From: Theristus sp. LFF4_11
Lineage: Eukaryota; Nematoda; Chromadorea; Monhysterida; Xyalidae
Assembly (NCBI GenBank): GCA_030248135.1
Contig: JASANC010005171.1
Coordinates: 40,444 to 104,443 of the forward strand
Length of the DNA stretch: 64,000 nucleotides
Direction: 5' to 3'
Below are positions 1 to 12,477 of the stretch, in pieces. Made by a program: the position numbers and the translations under genes. A model generated the notes under the pieces. The model saw only the letters and a list, made by a program, of their open reading frames with translations. It made no database searches and was not told the origin of the DNA. How positions within the stretch are numbered: position 1 is the stretch's first letter; each line of letters starts with the position of its first letter.

Positions 1-354
1 ACTCGCTTCTCTGCCGTCCACTTAACCATGATGGCAGCAGCGACTGAAAATGGAATTGCAACATTCACTGCAGAAAATAACCAGTCTGCTATGGTGAAAA
101 ATATTGTATCAGAGTGGCAAATTGTGTGAAATAAAAAAAGAAATAACAGTTTGCATCTGGAAAGATAAATTCGCATCTGTTCTGGGCAGAACCGCTCATG
201 CACGCTCAGATTCAAAGTGAAACATCAGGTTGATCAAAGACTGTTCAAATGCAATTCAGCATTCGGCATTTCCTAGCTACTGTTTGTGTGTATTGTTTTT
301 TCATCTTTTTTGTGTTTCGAACATTCGGGTTGTCACCAACGTTCATCATTTGGT
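1..354. other. unassigned flank
   Basis: No gene or structured element seen. Only short AT-rich open stretches are present, without splice-supported coding potential. Confidence 0.4.
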
Positions 355-490
355 CTTTGTTATAGCCAAATTAACCCTCTGCATTTCACCACATTTGTCG
401 ATTTTTCATGTTTTTCAGATATTCTGCTGTAATGAGTGATAGGGGCAACATTCCGTAAAAAAAATTGGTCAGAAAAACCTCCAAATTTTT
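355..490 (+). repeat. left arm of outer inverted repeat
   Basis: This stretch, containing TTTTTCAGATATTCTGCTGT and TAGGGGCAACAT, reappears as an imperfect reverse complement at about 4385-4515. The two arms enclose the composite repeat at 538-4306, so they may be the true ends of a ~4.2-kb element. No transposase ORF was recognised between them. Confidence 0.6.
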
Positions 491-537
491 TTTATAATTG
501 TTTTTTTTTTTTTAAACCCCAACACACGGAGGAATTA

Positions 538-1575
538 ATTATCTAAAAATGCGTGAGACGCATATAAAAGGAGGAATATGGCCTTGTGTAAGCAGTGAAA
601 GACTTGGCTCGACAACGCTTTTCAAGTCTCTGATGTGGTACACACGGATACAAGTACATAAGAGTCATATTTTTGCGCCGTTTATTTATGATTTCGGTTG
701 CACATGGCAACCCTCGTGCTTTGTATTGTAGACAAATGACCTTTCACATTTGCGGATTTCGGGCATTTAGCGACCACTAAAACTACTAAAATAACAATCA
801 GACATTAGCTCGCTGACACTGGTTTGTTCAGGACAAATTGTATCGCAGAAGCATTGCGGAACGCAAGGTCTCCGGTGGCAAAGGCAATGACTCACGGGAC
901 AGACGGTTTATCCTGCCACACTAGTTGAAGGTGACACCGGTAAAAAAGGTGAAAATCAACGGAAGACAACTCCTTTTTGTCACTGGTGCTGGTGTGTACA
1001 CAGCGGTGCGTACGTTAACAACAACGAAAAAGCTACATGCAACAACGTTTTGCAATCTCTAATTTTTCTGTTTTTGCACAGAATTTACAGAATTTCGCAC
1101 ATGGCGTGATTTTAGATTAAATCGAAGAGAACAATAAAAAAATTACTTCAAAGTTTTACGCTTTTCAGCAAAACGAAAACGAAACCGAAAACTTTCGGAT
1201 TCGCTGGCCTCCGGGGATATAGCGACCGCAGGCCACCGAAACCGAAATCGGGCTAAGATCACTGGTGCCCCCAGGACAGAGCGGGGCTTAGAGGCTGCCC
1301 CCCTCACATGCCGAGGGTATTGGTTCCACGGGATGGTGAGCCGTCCATTCCCCAATCCCACCGGAGTTTGGTACCTTCGGGTTTCCGGAATCGGTGGGGG
1401 GCGTGCTTCAAAAAAAAAACAAACAAACGCGGCGCAAAAATATGACCCTTATGTACTTGTATCCGTGTGTACCACATCAGAGACTTGAAAAGCGTTGTCG
1501 AGCCAAGTCTTTCACTGCTTACACAAGGCCATATTCCTCCTTTTATATGCGTCTCACGCATTTTTAGATAATATT
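538..1575 (+). mobile_element. TIR element, copy A (~1.04 kb)
   Basis: The two ends are long inverted repeats. 540-690, starting TTATCTAAAAATGCG, is matched in reverse complement by about 1435-1572, giving arms of roughly 140-150 bp. A second copy lies at 27124-28198 with the same arms. The short ORFs in the arms (beginning MRETHIKGGIW on either strand) are a by-product of the repeat. No transposase is visible, so the element is probably non-autonomous. Confidence 0.75.
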
Positions 1576-1640
1576 CTGACTTTTACATAAGCCCCGAAGG
1601 TCGGACCAAAATCACAATTCGTTGGTCACACATTCTTCTA
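1576..1640. repeat. spacer between TIR element and satellite
   Basis: The sequence (AAGCCCCGAAGGTCGGACCAA and following) recurs in inverted orientation at about 27055-27123. It is therefore part of the duplicated composite, not unique flank. Confidence 0.6.
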
Positions 1641-3425
1641 AACCCCGGACAACTCAGGTTTTTCATTTTTCGTTTTTTAGGCCGATTTCTCCTATGCCAT
1701 TTCTACGGCCGATTCCCCAAAATCGTCACGATTCAGTACCTAGAATCGCTCACAAAAGAAAAACTGACCCAAAAGCCGTGATCGGCGTAATGAATTACCA
1801 TGGAAAACACCGTTTTCTTGTTTTTCATTTCTGGACCGGTTTCGCTAAATTCCACGGCCGATTCACCATAAATCGTCACGATTCAGTATCTAGAGTTGCT
1901 CATACAAGAAAACTAACCCAAAATCCGTGATCAGCACATTGAATTACCCTGGAAAAACCGTTTTCTCGTTTTTCATTTCTGGACCGATTTCGCCAATTTC
2001 CACGGCCGATTCGCCCGAAATCGTCACGATTCAGTATCTAAAGTTGCTCACGTAAGAAAACTAACCCAAAATTCGTGATCAGCGGATTGAATTACCCTGG
2101 AAAACACCCTTTTCTTGTTTTTCGTTCCTGGACCAATTTCGCCAACTTCCACGGCCGATTCGCCCGAAATCGTCACGATTCAGCATCTAGAGTTGCTCAC
2201 GTAAGAAAACTAACCCAAAATTCGTGATCAGCGCATTGAATTACCCTGGAAAACACTCTTTTCTTGTTTTTCGTTTCTGGACCGATTTCGCCAACTTCCA
2301 CGGCCGATTCGCCCGAAATCGTCACGATTCAGCATCTAGAGTTGCTCACGTAAGAAAACTAACCCAAAATCCGTGATCAGCGCATTGAATTACCCTGGAA
2401 AACACCCTTTTCTTGTTTTTCGTTTCTGGACCGATTTCGCCAACTTCCACGGCCGATTCGCCCGAAATCGTCACGATTCAGCATCTAGAGTTGCTCACGT
2501 AAGAAAACTAACCCAAAATCCGTGATCAGCGCATTGAATTACCCTGGAAAACACCCTTTTCTTGTTTTTCGTTTCTGGACCGATTTCGCCAACTTCCACG
2601 CCCGATTCGCCCGAAATCGTCACGATTCAGCGTCTAGAGTTGCTCACGTAAAAAAACTAACCCAAATTTTGTTATAAGCGCATTGAAATACCCTGGAAAA
2701 CACCCTTTTCTTGTTTTTCGTTTCTGGACCGATTTCGCCAACTTCCACGGCCGATTCGCCCGAAATCGTCACGATTCAGCATCTAGAGTTGCTCACGTAA
2801 GAAAACTAACCCAAAATCCGTGATCAGCGCATTGAATTACCCTGGAAAACACGCTTTTCTTGTTTTTCGTTTCTGGACCGATTTCGCCAACTTTCACGCC
2901 CGATTCGCCCGAAATCGTCACGATTCAGCGTCTAGAGTTGCTCACGTAAGAAAACTAACCCAAAATTCGTGATCAGCGCATTGAATTACCCTGGAAAACA
3001 CCCTTTTCTTGTTTTTCGTTTCTGGACCGATTTCGCCAACTTCCACGGCCGATTCGCCCGAAATCGTCACGATTCAGCATCTAGAGTTGCTCACGTAAGA
3101 AAACTAACCCAAAATTCGTGATCAGCGCATTGAATTACCCTGGAAAACACCCTTTTCTTGTTTTTCGTTTCTGGACCGATTTCGCCAATTTCCACGGCCG
3201 ATTCGCCCGAAATCGTCACGATTCAGCATCTAGAGTTGCTCGCGTAAGAAAACTAACCCAAAATTTGTGATCAGCGCATTGAATTACCCTGGAAAACACC
3301 CTTTTCTTGTTTTTCGTTTCTGGACCGATTTCGCCAACTTCCACGGCCGATTCGCCCGAAATCGTCACGATTCAGCATCTAGAGTTGCTCACGTAAGAAA
3401 ACTATCCCAAAATCCGTGATCAGCG
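1640..3425 (+). repeat. 149-bp satellite array, ~12 copies
   Basis: The marker GTTGCTCACGTAAGAAAAC recurs at 2043, 2192, 2341, 2490, 2639, 2788, 2937 and onward, a constant period of 149 bp. Each monomer includes GATTCAGCATCTAGAG and ATTGAATTACCCTGG. The first two copies are the most diverged. The same satellite runs in reverse orientation at about 25715-27030. Confidence 0.9.
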
Positions 3426-3429
3426 TATT

Positions 3430-3990
3430 GAATTCCTACGGACTAAACATTTCTGCTATTTTTCGTAGCTCAGACAAAATTTGTAAGACTGAAAAAATGA
3501 TACCCAGTCAAAATGCTACGAATTTTCAAAAAATGCACAATTTTGGCCCAAAAAATGCCCGGGCAAAAAATAAACTAAATTTTCAGAATCTACGGATGAA
3601 TTTACCCGAGAAAAAATTCTTGTTCAACTGTGAAAGTGTCCCAGCTAAAAATTGAAAGGGCGAACACTTAAAACCAGGTGACAACCCTGCGAACTTTCAA
3701 AAAAGCCCAATTTTTACCCCCAAAAGGGGTCGGGGCAAAAAATTAACTCATTTTTCCAAATCTACGGATGAAATTACCCTAGGAAACATTTTTCTTCAAC
3801 TGTGAAAGTGTCCCAGCTAAAAATTGAAAGGGCGAACACTTGAAACCCGGTGAAAACGCTGCGAACTTTTAAAAATGCCCAAATTTTTACCCAAAAAAGT
3901 GGTCGGGGCAAAAAATTAACCCATTTTTCCAAATCTACGGATGAAATTACCCCAGGAAACATTCTTGCTAGACTGTGAACGTGTCGCAGG
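3430..3990 (+). repeat. 172-bp tandem repeat, ~3 copies
   Basis: GTGTCCCAGCTAAAAATTG recurs about every 172 bp, followed by GGGCGAACACTT and a polypurine/polypyrimidine stretch. The inverted counterpart lies at about 25300-25690. Short ORFs here are artefacts of the repeat. Confidence 0.75.
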
Positions 3991-4079
3991 TAAAAACTGA
4001 AAGCGCGAACACATGTTGATGACATACCGGAAAAAAAAAGAGATAGAAAAATAAGTAACACTGTTTTCAGAATAGGTTT

Positions 4080-4306
4080 TTCGTGTCTACAGCGTATGAA
4101 AAGTTGTCGGATAAAAATTTTTTCGCGGCTCCAAGCACAACTTTGGGTGTTCGTTTCGTGTGCACAGAACCAAGTTTGTGGCTTATACTATGCTCGCTGG
4201 AGGAAGCGAGCAAATTTGAAAAACGCGCGCGAGAGGATAACGGCTCATATAATGCGTGATGCGCTGTCCGCTCGCTGACGCTCGCTCGCGCATCCGCATG
4301 ATTTTT
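4080..4306 (+). repeat. distal module of composite repeat
   Basis: About 225 bp, from GTCTACAGCGTATGAAAAG to CGCATCCGCATGAT, with clustered CGCTCGC motifs. It reappears almost intact in reverse orientation at about 24998-25225. This defines the far end of the duplicated composite. Confidence 0.75.
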
Positions 4307-4384
4307 AAAAGGTTCTAATTCTAAAATGCTCTCACTAGCGTGTGCTAAGGTGTTTAGAGCTGAAAATTGGAACACTATTAGAAA

Positions 4385-4515
4385 ACATTTGGAGGTTTTT
4401 CCGACCAAATTTTTGTTAGTGTATGTTGCCCCTATCACTCGCTACAGCAGAATATCTGAAAAACATGAAAAATCGACAAATGTGGTGAAATACAGAAGGT
4501 TGATTTAGCTGTAGC
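4385..4515 (-). repeat. right arm of outer inverted repeat
   Basis: Reverse complement of 355-490, including ATGTTGCCCCTATCACTCG and ACAGCAGAATATCTGAAAAA. See the left arm. Confidence 0.6.
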
Positions 4516-7354
4516 AAGAACCTCATGGCTTAAAATTTGGAACACAGTTAGAACACTTTGAGAGCTTTTTTTGTGATCAAAAATTTTTTCGTTCACACGT
4601 TTCAGTTCATTTTTACAGTATAATTTTTAAAAAATTGCGATTTTTGACGAAAAACAACTTCCCCTATCTCCTGTTTATCTTCTCATACCGACTTGCGAAC
4701 TGAGTATCGCCACCGGGTAAATTGAATTCTGTACAAATTGCCGACCACTGTAGATAACTTATTCGCATGTTCCCACCAATTGGCAGACCAGACGTATGTT
4801 GTATGATTACTTATTATATCATTCATGATTGAGTGAAGTGATTCAACTTGTGAGCACACCGCGCCGCCCACGGCACAGAGCACCGTGAATGTTCGTTTCT
4901 TGTTTGTAGATAATAAGGACAATTTATTTACGTATAAAGTTGCAGAATCTGAGAATGTAACCCAGGTGCAAGTAACTCAATTAGAAACGCCGAATTGACA
5001 TTTGTGCAGCATCCACCACGCACGCATGTACATTGTATTTGGGTGTTTCGTCTGCAGTTGAACGATAAACTACAGCTGTCTGTGATGGCGTGAAAACGTT
5101 TAAGCATTCATGAATTCATAAAAACGTTCGCGTTTCAACTGAGAAAACGTAAATTTAGGTCGGAGCTCAAACGCAGACATTGAGGCAGCATTGAAAATCG
5201 AAATGCGCATCCCTCCGCCGCTCATAGTTCATACGCACCTGTATAATACCCGGATATGCTTTTTCAAACCGTACCAAGCACAAGTGTCTCCTGGTCTCGT
5301 CTCACGGGTACCCTGTCCAGCGCAACGCCACATTCATATCAGCAAAAATGCCATCATAAATCTGTATGTATGGCACATGTACAGTATTTACTGTATTTAA
5401 TTGGTACCGGTTACTCATATTCGAAGTTGAAAGATTGAAAATGTTGCTGACGTTTATCCGGTTGATATACAAGAATCACACAAATCACACTTTCGCTGAC
5501 ATCCGGTCCCCATCAAACGATGGCTAGAATGGTGAAATGTAAACTCACAGGTAAACTCTTGATCCATCTAGATTCCAGCGGATCCGCTAATGAAACGAAA
5601 GTTCGCGCTAGAACCAGTCTTAACCAGACCAGTCGTGTTGGTGCCACCCGTTTCCTTAGGCCAGCGCGACGGATGCCCTGATGGGTTTTGTTTTTCTTTA
5701 TTGAATTTCAGTAGAAGTTATTACTTCAAGTTGTTTTCAAGTTTTTAATCTGTGATTTCCACTAATTTCCACATCCGAATCTCCACTCTCCACTGTCTTG
5801 TTTATAAAGTCTCCAAAAGGAAGCCTGGTAAAACAAAAACTTCTGAATCACTGTCACAATATTTACTGTGAATCTGATTGAAAAAGAGATTCATAGCCAC
5901 GTGTGTGGCGGCCGACAAAATCATGAGGAATTTTTGTAAAACACCATGATCAGGTTTCATTTTTCAATTCAATCACTGACATTTTCCAAATTGCGTTTTC
6001 ACAAAGGTTGTGTGCAACGTTTGTGTGTAGCTCACAATAGATAAATGCAGGTGCATGTGCCTCACTATTCAGTAAACATTATTACACGATAGTTCATTTG
6101 AAAAGTGTGTGCGTGCACTTATCGAACAGTAACCTTGGTTATTATTTTCAGTGACCGCTAATTTGAAACCTGTGTGACCCACGCACCAGCATTATCCTAT
6201 ATCATTATTGTTTAAAAGGCTTGAAACGCAAAAAATCGAAAAGCCTGTTGACAAAGAAGCTTTAGTTGAAAATTTGCTGTTCGCTTATGATGGTCATACA
6301 CAGAGAAAAACAAGCCCTGAAAAAACATAGCCGTTAGGGAAAAAAGTTGCAACAGAAGTACGGCAAAAACACGTGTACAATGTACCTCAGAAGTCCGGTT
6401 CAAAACCAGATCCAAAAAGGTCCGGTGCAAGAAAATCAAAATGGTAAAAATTACACCGCTGTAAAAAAAATAATAACCCAGCAGCATTATTTCATTATTT
6501 TGCCACTTCTCATCAACATCATGCCTGGTTTCATGCCGGACTTCATGCCTTGCCGTGTATGTATTTCGGTCGGCACTTTTTCTGCGTAATGTGTCCGCGT
6601 TAGTTTGAACCTCATTTTCTCTCTGTTCATTTTTCGTTTTTTTCGCGAACATACATGTATGATATTGAAGAAACAACTCGGTAGTCGTTGTTTTCACTTT
6701 CAGCAGAAATGAACAGACGCTTTTGAGCGCATGTTGCTAGTGCAACGAGCGCTTTTCGGTTCAGTGGCCGGACCATTACATAGTTGAAATTCAAACAAAC
6801 ACGTTTTTTAACGCGAAAATCCAGCAATGTTTTACTTCTATCCACCATTGCATTTTTTACATTTTGCATTCTCTTTTGTGCACGTACGCGACAGAGAAAA
6901 TCACCATACACTATAAAACCCACGTTCTCGCCTCTTGAATTTTTAATTAAAAACAGAATAGAGCGGTTCATTTTTGCATTTTTAAACGCGTGCCACTCTT
7001 GCTGCCGGTGCACTCTATTATATCGTTGCATAAGTGTACGTGAGACACCGCGATGAACCGGAGAAGGCTAGCTGCCCTGCTACACCGTCTTGCTTCTGAA
7101 AACTTCCATCGCGCTGGTTGGCTCACAGTTTTGTAGCCAGCGACCAATCAGTGTGCGTACAGCTGCATGCAGTTTTCATGCGAGCGTCACCAACCACAAA
7201 TGATGATCAACTGTTGCGACCGTCAGACCGTAACTTTATTGAATAAGGGACCGTTGCAAAATCTCGCAGGTGCACGTCTCTGGTTGCTCGGTGCTTCCAT
7301 TCTGCGGAATAAGCCTGGCATGTTGTGTGTTTCAGGTTTTCAAATTTTAAAAAT
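4516..7354. other. intergenic, no gene supported
   Basis: 2.8 kb without a convincing exon. A 161-codon minus-strand frame at 6212-6697 and partly overlapping frames at 6627-7056 are AT-rich, lack splice context and show no recognisable domain. A small internal repeat of CATGCC / GGCATGA lies at about 6520-6555. Confidence 0.4.
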
Positions 7355-7530
7355 CCAAGAGCGAACTCTTACAAATCCCAGAGCTGGCTCTTACAAATTC
7401 AAGAGCTGGTTCTTGCATATCCAAGAGCCAACTCTTATTACATCCTAGAGTCAACTCTTACGATTTTTTAAGTCAACTCAAGAGCTGAACGATTTTTTAC
7501 ATAAGAGGCTCTTGGGGCCTTGGTTATGTA
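7355..7530. repeat. interspersed AAGAGC / GCTCTT repeat
   Basis: Short units alternate between AAGAGC-type and GCTCTT-type cores spaced by TACAAAT or ATATCC (for example CAAGAGCTGGTTCTTGC), so the tract can fold on itself repeatedly. A larger tract of the same kind lies at 34550-34870. Confidence 0.6.
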
Positions 7531-8271
7531 AAAAGCCGTCGCAAATTTTTCAGAGCTTTAGAGCTGTAACCAACCACAACCGGACATCACGCACATTATG
7601 AAACTTTTATCTGTGCCCGTTAATTTTGCCACCCGCAGCAAACCTTATACCCCATTCGGTTTCCGCATCTGCATTCATGTACGGTACTGCACCAACGCCA
7701 ACATCTATTTTTTCGGATAGGCGTTTTTATGCGCACGAATGATAATTTTCAACAGTGCCTGTCACGACAGTCACATTTACTATGCACGTGCATTCGTTCA
7801 TTACCAATCGCGACCTATAAAATAATCATTTTTCACCTGGCTCGCCAACAACGTGATTATCTATATGCAATACATGCATAAGAAGCTGATTAGCTTAGCT
7901 GTTGCATCTCATTTTCAGACGCACCTTCGTAGACTGCACGTGGCTATTGTTCTTTGATCTGATTGTTTGCGTGGCATTTCATAGTTGCCTGGTCGTTGCG
8001 CGAAACTAATTCAAAACACAAAATAGTCAACTACGTGCTGTTATTGTAGTTTGAACTCTCAACAGAAACAGAGCAGTTTGTTCGAGGAAACAACTAAACT
8101 TTTCAACTGTTGAAAACATGTTGTTACATGTATCCATTGCTTCTGCGATCTGTGTGAACTGAAACGGGAATTATACTGCACATTTTCAGTCAAATCGGCT
8201 CATTCAAACTTCTGAAATCTCTCAACCAGAATTCATTATCAAAAGGAACAATAACAAAAAACCAATGTGTC
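7531..8271. other. upstream region of globin gene
   Basis: 740 bp with no coding signal. It presumably holds the globin promoter and 5' UTR, but no specific element is identifiable. Confidence 0.35.
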
Positions 8272-11200
8272 ATGTTTCGCTCGGTCTTCACGAGCTGCTT
8301 TCGACCGCTGACGCCGAAAACGAACGACGATGAAAACACTGACCGAGGGGCCTCATGGACGAAAGGAAATAGTCTACGGACGCAAGTGGACCAGTCCACG
8401 AAAGTCCTCGACGACACCCAGTCGACGTCGCCGCGCGTCGAGGCGTCCACTCCGTTGTCGTCGTCACACTCGCCGCACACGAGTCGACTCATTGACGACA
8501 AATGCGAGGTCGAGTGCATCCAGCGGCTGTGGCGGCGGGCGCGCAATTCGAAACGGCCAGTCGGCGCGCACATCGTCGTCTCGCTGGTGACCAATCAGCG
8601 GTCGCTCGCGAAACTCTTTCAAATCGAGCAGACGGACGATCGCGCCCGAATGCTGCGGCTGAAGGCCGTCCAGATACAGGGGTACCGCATCGAGACGTTC
8701 TTTGACAATCTGGTCGCCTCGCTCAACTGCGCTCCGGAGGTAAGAATACGCACTGGCTGTCCCACCCTGTCCAATGGTGTAAAAGCGCACAGCTACTGAA
8801 GACACACGCGCGTGTATGTGTGCCTGTGCGTTTGTTCAAAAAAGCCAGCATCTCAGCTCAGTACTCTTGCTTTCAAATGAAATGTTCGTCAACATAGTCA
8901 ATGTTCAAAATTTGTTTTTGTAAAACCGTTCTTGAGTTTTTACAAACAGCGAAAGCCCTTCGGGCGCTTTTCAGCCAGAGCCTGATTTCGAATGGTAGAA
9001 ATCGTGGTATGGTAGAAGAGGTGGTCGTAGAACTGGCAGAAATAGTGGTGGCAATTCATTTTTCAAGTTTTAAGCATATGGCCTCACTGGTATTACATTG
9101 CATAACAACCAAATGAAGTGGTTTTAAAAAAATGCCTGATAACGGTGTCCATCAAGTTTTTCTGTCCTCCACACTACCTTGTACCAGCGCATACAGTCAT
9201 CCCATGTGAATCTGTCAGTCTGCGTGCATGTGTTGTGAGCGTTGCTGCGGTTACAGAGTGTCCTCCGTCAACTCTGCATGAACGTTGGCAGTGTCCACTA
9301 CAACAAGGGTGTCAACTTTGACGAGCGAAATTGGCGCACGTTTCGTGAGGTCGTACACGACGAAGTGTTCAGCGAGGATGAGCACGGCGAAGACGAGCAG
9401 TTCGCGGAGCAAACAGAGTCAGAAGAAGATTCATCATCCAATAATAACAATGATGATGATGATGATGACCAACACAGCCTGCTAATGAAGAGTTCGCCGC
9501 GAGACCGAATGCTCGAAATAGCAGCCTGGCGACATTTCCTCGAGTTCGTGCAGTCCGAAATGACCAACGGCTTTCTGTACGCCGCCGGGCAGGCCGTGAA
9601 ACTGTCGGAGCAGACCGGATCCAACGGGCATAACCAGTCAGTCTATCCGCACCGGAAAATTAACGTTTTTTATTTTATTTTTCTCTGTCATGGATGATTA
9701 TTCTCACTCAATAACTCGTACCATTATACGAGACAACATCAAGAAACACAAATCTTTTTTTATCTTCCATCGCCACTTTCCAAGAAGCTTCTCTGAACAA
9801 CTTTTTGACATGTAAAATCGTGGGAGTAAGAACTTATGAGAATCGCTCGCTCACTCAATGTCCATGTGGTGCCCCACGCAAATTTACGGCATATTTGGTT
9901 TCGATGTGCAAAATGTTTTCGTTTTTTAGTCACGATGCAATAAAACAGCACGTGGTGAATGCAGCGCTGTTCATAAACGCAGCCGAGCCTGGTCAAAGGC
10001 GTTGTTCTGTGCCATGCGCCGCTATTCAGGTGACCTTAAAATGCGTGTTCCAATACTGTACATATAAGTTTGCTAGTGGTTGTTCATGATTCTGTGAAGA
10101 TGTGCTGTAGGTGCAGTGTGCGGTCTGAACCGTCTGCTCTGTTGTCCAAGGCGACTTTGTACATGGTCTCGGCACATATTGCATTACAGTCACATACGGA
10201 CGCATGCGAACTGCCAGTGTGTTTGCTTGTCACCGCGCAACGTTTTACGGGTTGAAGAAAAGTGCACGGTCTTCTGACACACAGCGCCAATTGACATGGT
10301 GCATCTAACTACAGTCAAACTCTAAATTATAGGGAATCAGCTGATTGGTTGGTCATCACGTGACGCATGCTTTCTGTGCAAACTAGAACTCCGCACCCAC
10401 GTTAATTTCTGCACAGTTTCCAAATCAGTTGATTCCCTATTTAGAGTTCGACTGTAAAACAGAAGAAATCAGTGCGCACAGTAAAACCCCAGGTTTTCGT
10501 TAAACTTCACTTCATGATTTCACTTTCAGCTAACATCAGAAAACTCTTCTGAAGAGAACACCAATTCGCCAAAAAGAGCCGCGCAGAAATTCTCGATGAC
10601 ACTTCGCTCTCGCACACCGGGACCGTGTTTTGCGCGCAGATTGAAGCTGAAACTTTTTCACAATAACACAATGTGGGTGAAGCCCACGCGTTGTTGCTGG
10701 TTCAGACATAGACAGCAGGATGCCGCAAAGCCGGCTAAAGTAGTGTCTTTCATTTAGTTCTTCGATGCAACGTGTTTGCAGCATTGAGACGCAGAAAACC
10801 AAAACAAAGGATAATACCATACATTGCAGCAGCCACAGAAGGCACGACTTCTGCGCCACCCGGTACTACACAAACTGTAAAAAACTTGAAAACCTGTTAT
10901 TTCCAGTGAGCACGACCGAAATTCCGTCGGTCCCTCGATGATGCGCCTGAATGACAACTCAGACAAGACGAAGTTTGTCGCTGAGAAACTACGCAGCGTC
11001 TGGCGGTCGATTGACCGACGCGCGATGTGCAGCGATCTGCTGATGACGATCATTGAACGCAATCCCGGTCAGTGGCGCCACCGCGCATGGCATAGTTGCA
11101 CACTCAGTGGCTGGCTAATATTCCGCTTTTTTTTAATTTCCGAAGTGGTGTACAGTGTCCTGTTCGCCAGAGTGTCCTCTGCAGTACCTGTCCCACGGAG

Positions 11201-12477
11201 TGTCGCGGAACTGAAAACAATGGCTGATCAGCCTCAAGCCAGCCTGGGCGATTTTATGAACATTGCTACTTTATTTGCGGCAGAGGACACACCGCTACGG
11301 ACGTCACGGCGGACACGGTCACTTTTATTTTAACGTGATTACATTGTACAAACTTTATTTTTTAGCCCAACAAAAAGTTTAAAATAGAGTAAAAGTCAAT
11401 CAGTAATAAGCTTATACAAAACGTTGAACTTTTTATTGGGCCTGTCATATAGCTGTGACTGTTGTTGCCACTTTTTTTGGCTTGCTTCGGACCATAGAAA
11501 CGAAAATGTCAGCCTGTGCTCAAATTTAACACGACTTTCAATTTCAACAACAACAACAGAAAACAGGATCGCATTTTTTGCAGCGTACCTTCGTCACTTC
11601 GGCCTCAACGAGAACACACCGGTGGACGAAGCAGCGAAGACGACGGAAATTGACAGACAAATCGAGCGAATGCAGACGTTCTTCTCGAACATGTTCACTG
11701 TGATCGGCTTCATTAATCGGGTTTGTGAAAACATGCTTTTTGATTCTTTCTTTGAACTTTCATTTCAATCAATAGGACAATGATGATAAAGAATTGTGGA
11801 CATCGATTTTTCTGTTGTGACTAAAAACGGCGGAAGAATCTATGATTTATAATGCTCGTGACGTATATAATCATTTCTTCATGACCCGCGACTCAATGCG
11901 GTTGTGGTAGTGAAAGGAAACTACTTTCAATCTTTATGTGGTAATTCGGAATAGTCTAAGTGATCCGGCCTTATTTAGGGGACTCGGATCCTTTTGCCAA
12001 TTTTGAATTCCCGCGTCGTGCATGAGACTGCTTACCCATCAATGCGCGCATTGAGACGCGGGACCAAAATAAAAGATACTACCAGTATGTTAGTGTACGA
12101 CAAGGTATTGTGTCGACACGATGTGGACGGCGGACGCGGTCTCAAGAAACAAAAGCTGCCAAAAAAACCCACAAGAACGTTCTAAAATAACTGTTTGAAT
12201 GGTGTTCCGTTTGCAGGAGCACATCTCGCGACACTGCCAGCACGTCGGCAAGATCCACTACCACTACGGCGTCAACTTCACGGCCGACCAGTGGCTGGTG
12301 TTCAAGCGGAGTGTCTGCGAGTGTTTCTGCAAGGCAGCGCTGCGCATCGACATGTCGCCGGCGGCCAGACGCGAGATCGAGCTGTACATCAACTTTCTGA
12401 TGAACTTCGTCATCTCGCAGATGAAGTCCGGCTTCACGGAGTGCGTTCTGCAAGTGAAACGACGAAGCCTACGATGA
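8272..12477 (+). CDS. probable two-domain globin
   Basis: Six exons fit in phase: 8272-8739, 9257-9640, 10530-10672, 10907-11067, 11584-11720, 12217-12477 (517 codons). Residues ~1-75 are a Ser/Thr-rich leader. Domain 1 (~76-285) has IQRLWRRAR in helix A, Gln at E7 (~136), and proximal His F8 in GSVHYNKGVNF (~170). Between its F and H helices lies an Asp/Glu/Asn/Ser-rich insert with six Asp in a row. Domain 2 (~345-517) has RQIERMQTFF with Gln at the same E7 place and His F8 in GKIHYHYGVNF (~445). Both domains share a phase-0 intron exactly 14 residues before F8, supporting internal duplication. Globins bind haem through F8 His; O2 carriage, sensing or NO chemistry cannot be told apart here. 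The weakest joins are the donors at 9641 and 10673. Two adjacent single-domain genes, the second starting at ATG 10938, are the alternative. An AATAAA lies at 12701. Confidence 0.82.
10311..10455. mobile_element. fold-back MITE-like element, copy 1
   Basis: A palindrome inside the globin intron. The arms carry ACAGTCAAACTCTAAATTATAGGGAATCAG-type sequence (here split: ACAGTCAAACTCTAAA, then AGGGAATCAGCTGATT) and the matching reverse complement ending AGAGTTCGACTGTAAAA. The centre holds CACGTGACGCATGC. A related copy is at 22864-23032. Confidence 0.7.
11880..12110 (+). repeat. ~210-bp dispersed repeat, copy in globin intron
   Basis: Shares GACTCAATGCG, CTTTATGTGG, AGGGGACTCGGATC, TTGAATTCCCGCG and ATGCGCGCATTGAG with 36430-36655 and with a segment of every unit of the 1,822-bp array (e.g. 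55765-55970). It lies in the last globin intron and carries no coding. Confidence 0.7.

Noticed and set aside
549..1561. Frames starting MRETHIKGGIW seen on both strands here and at 27133
   Set aside because: They are translations of the inverted repeat arms of the TIR element, not genes.
1640..3425. 149-bp tandem array considered as a CRISPR array
   Set aside because: The whole 149-bp monomer repeats with no unique spacers, in a eukaryotic setting with no cas genes.
6212..6697. 161-codon minus-strand frame
   Set aside because: AT-rich, no domain, no splice context, and overlapped by equally long frames on both strands.
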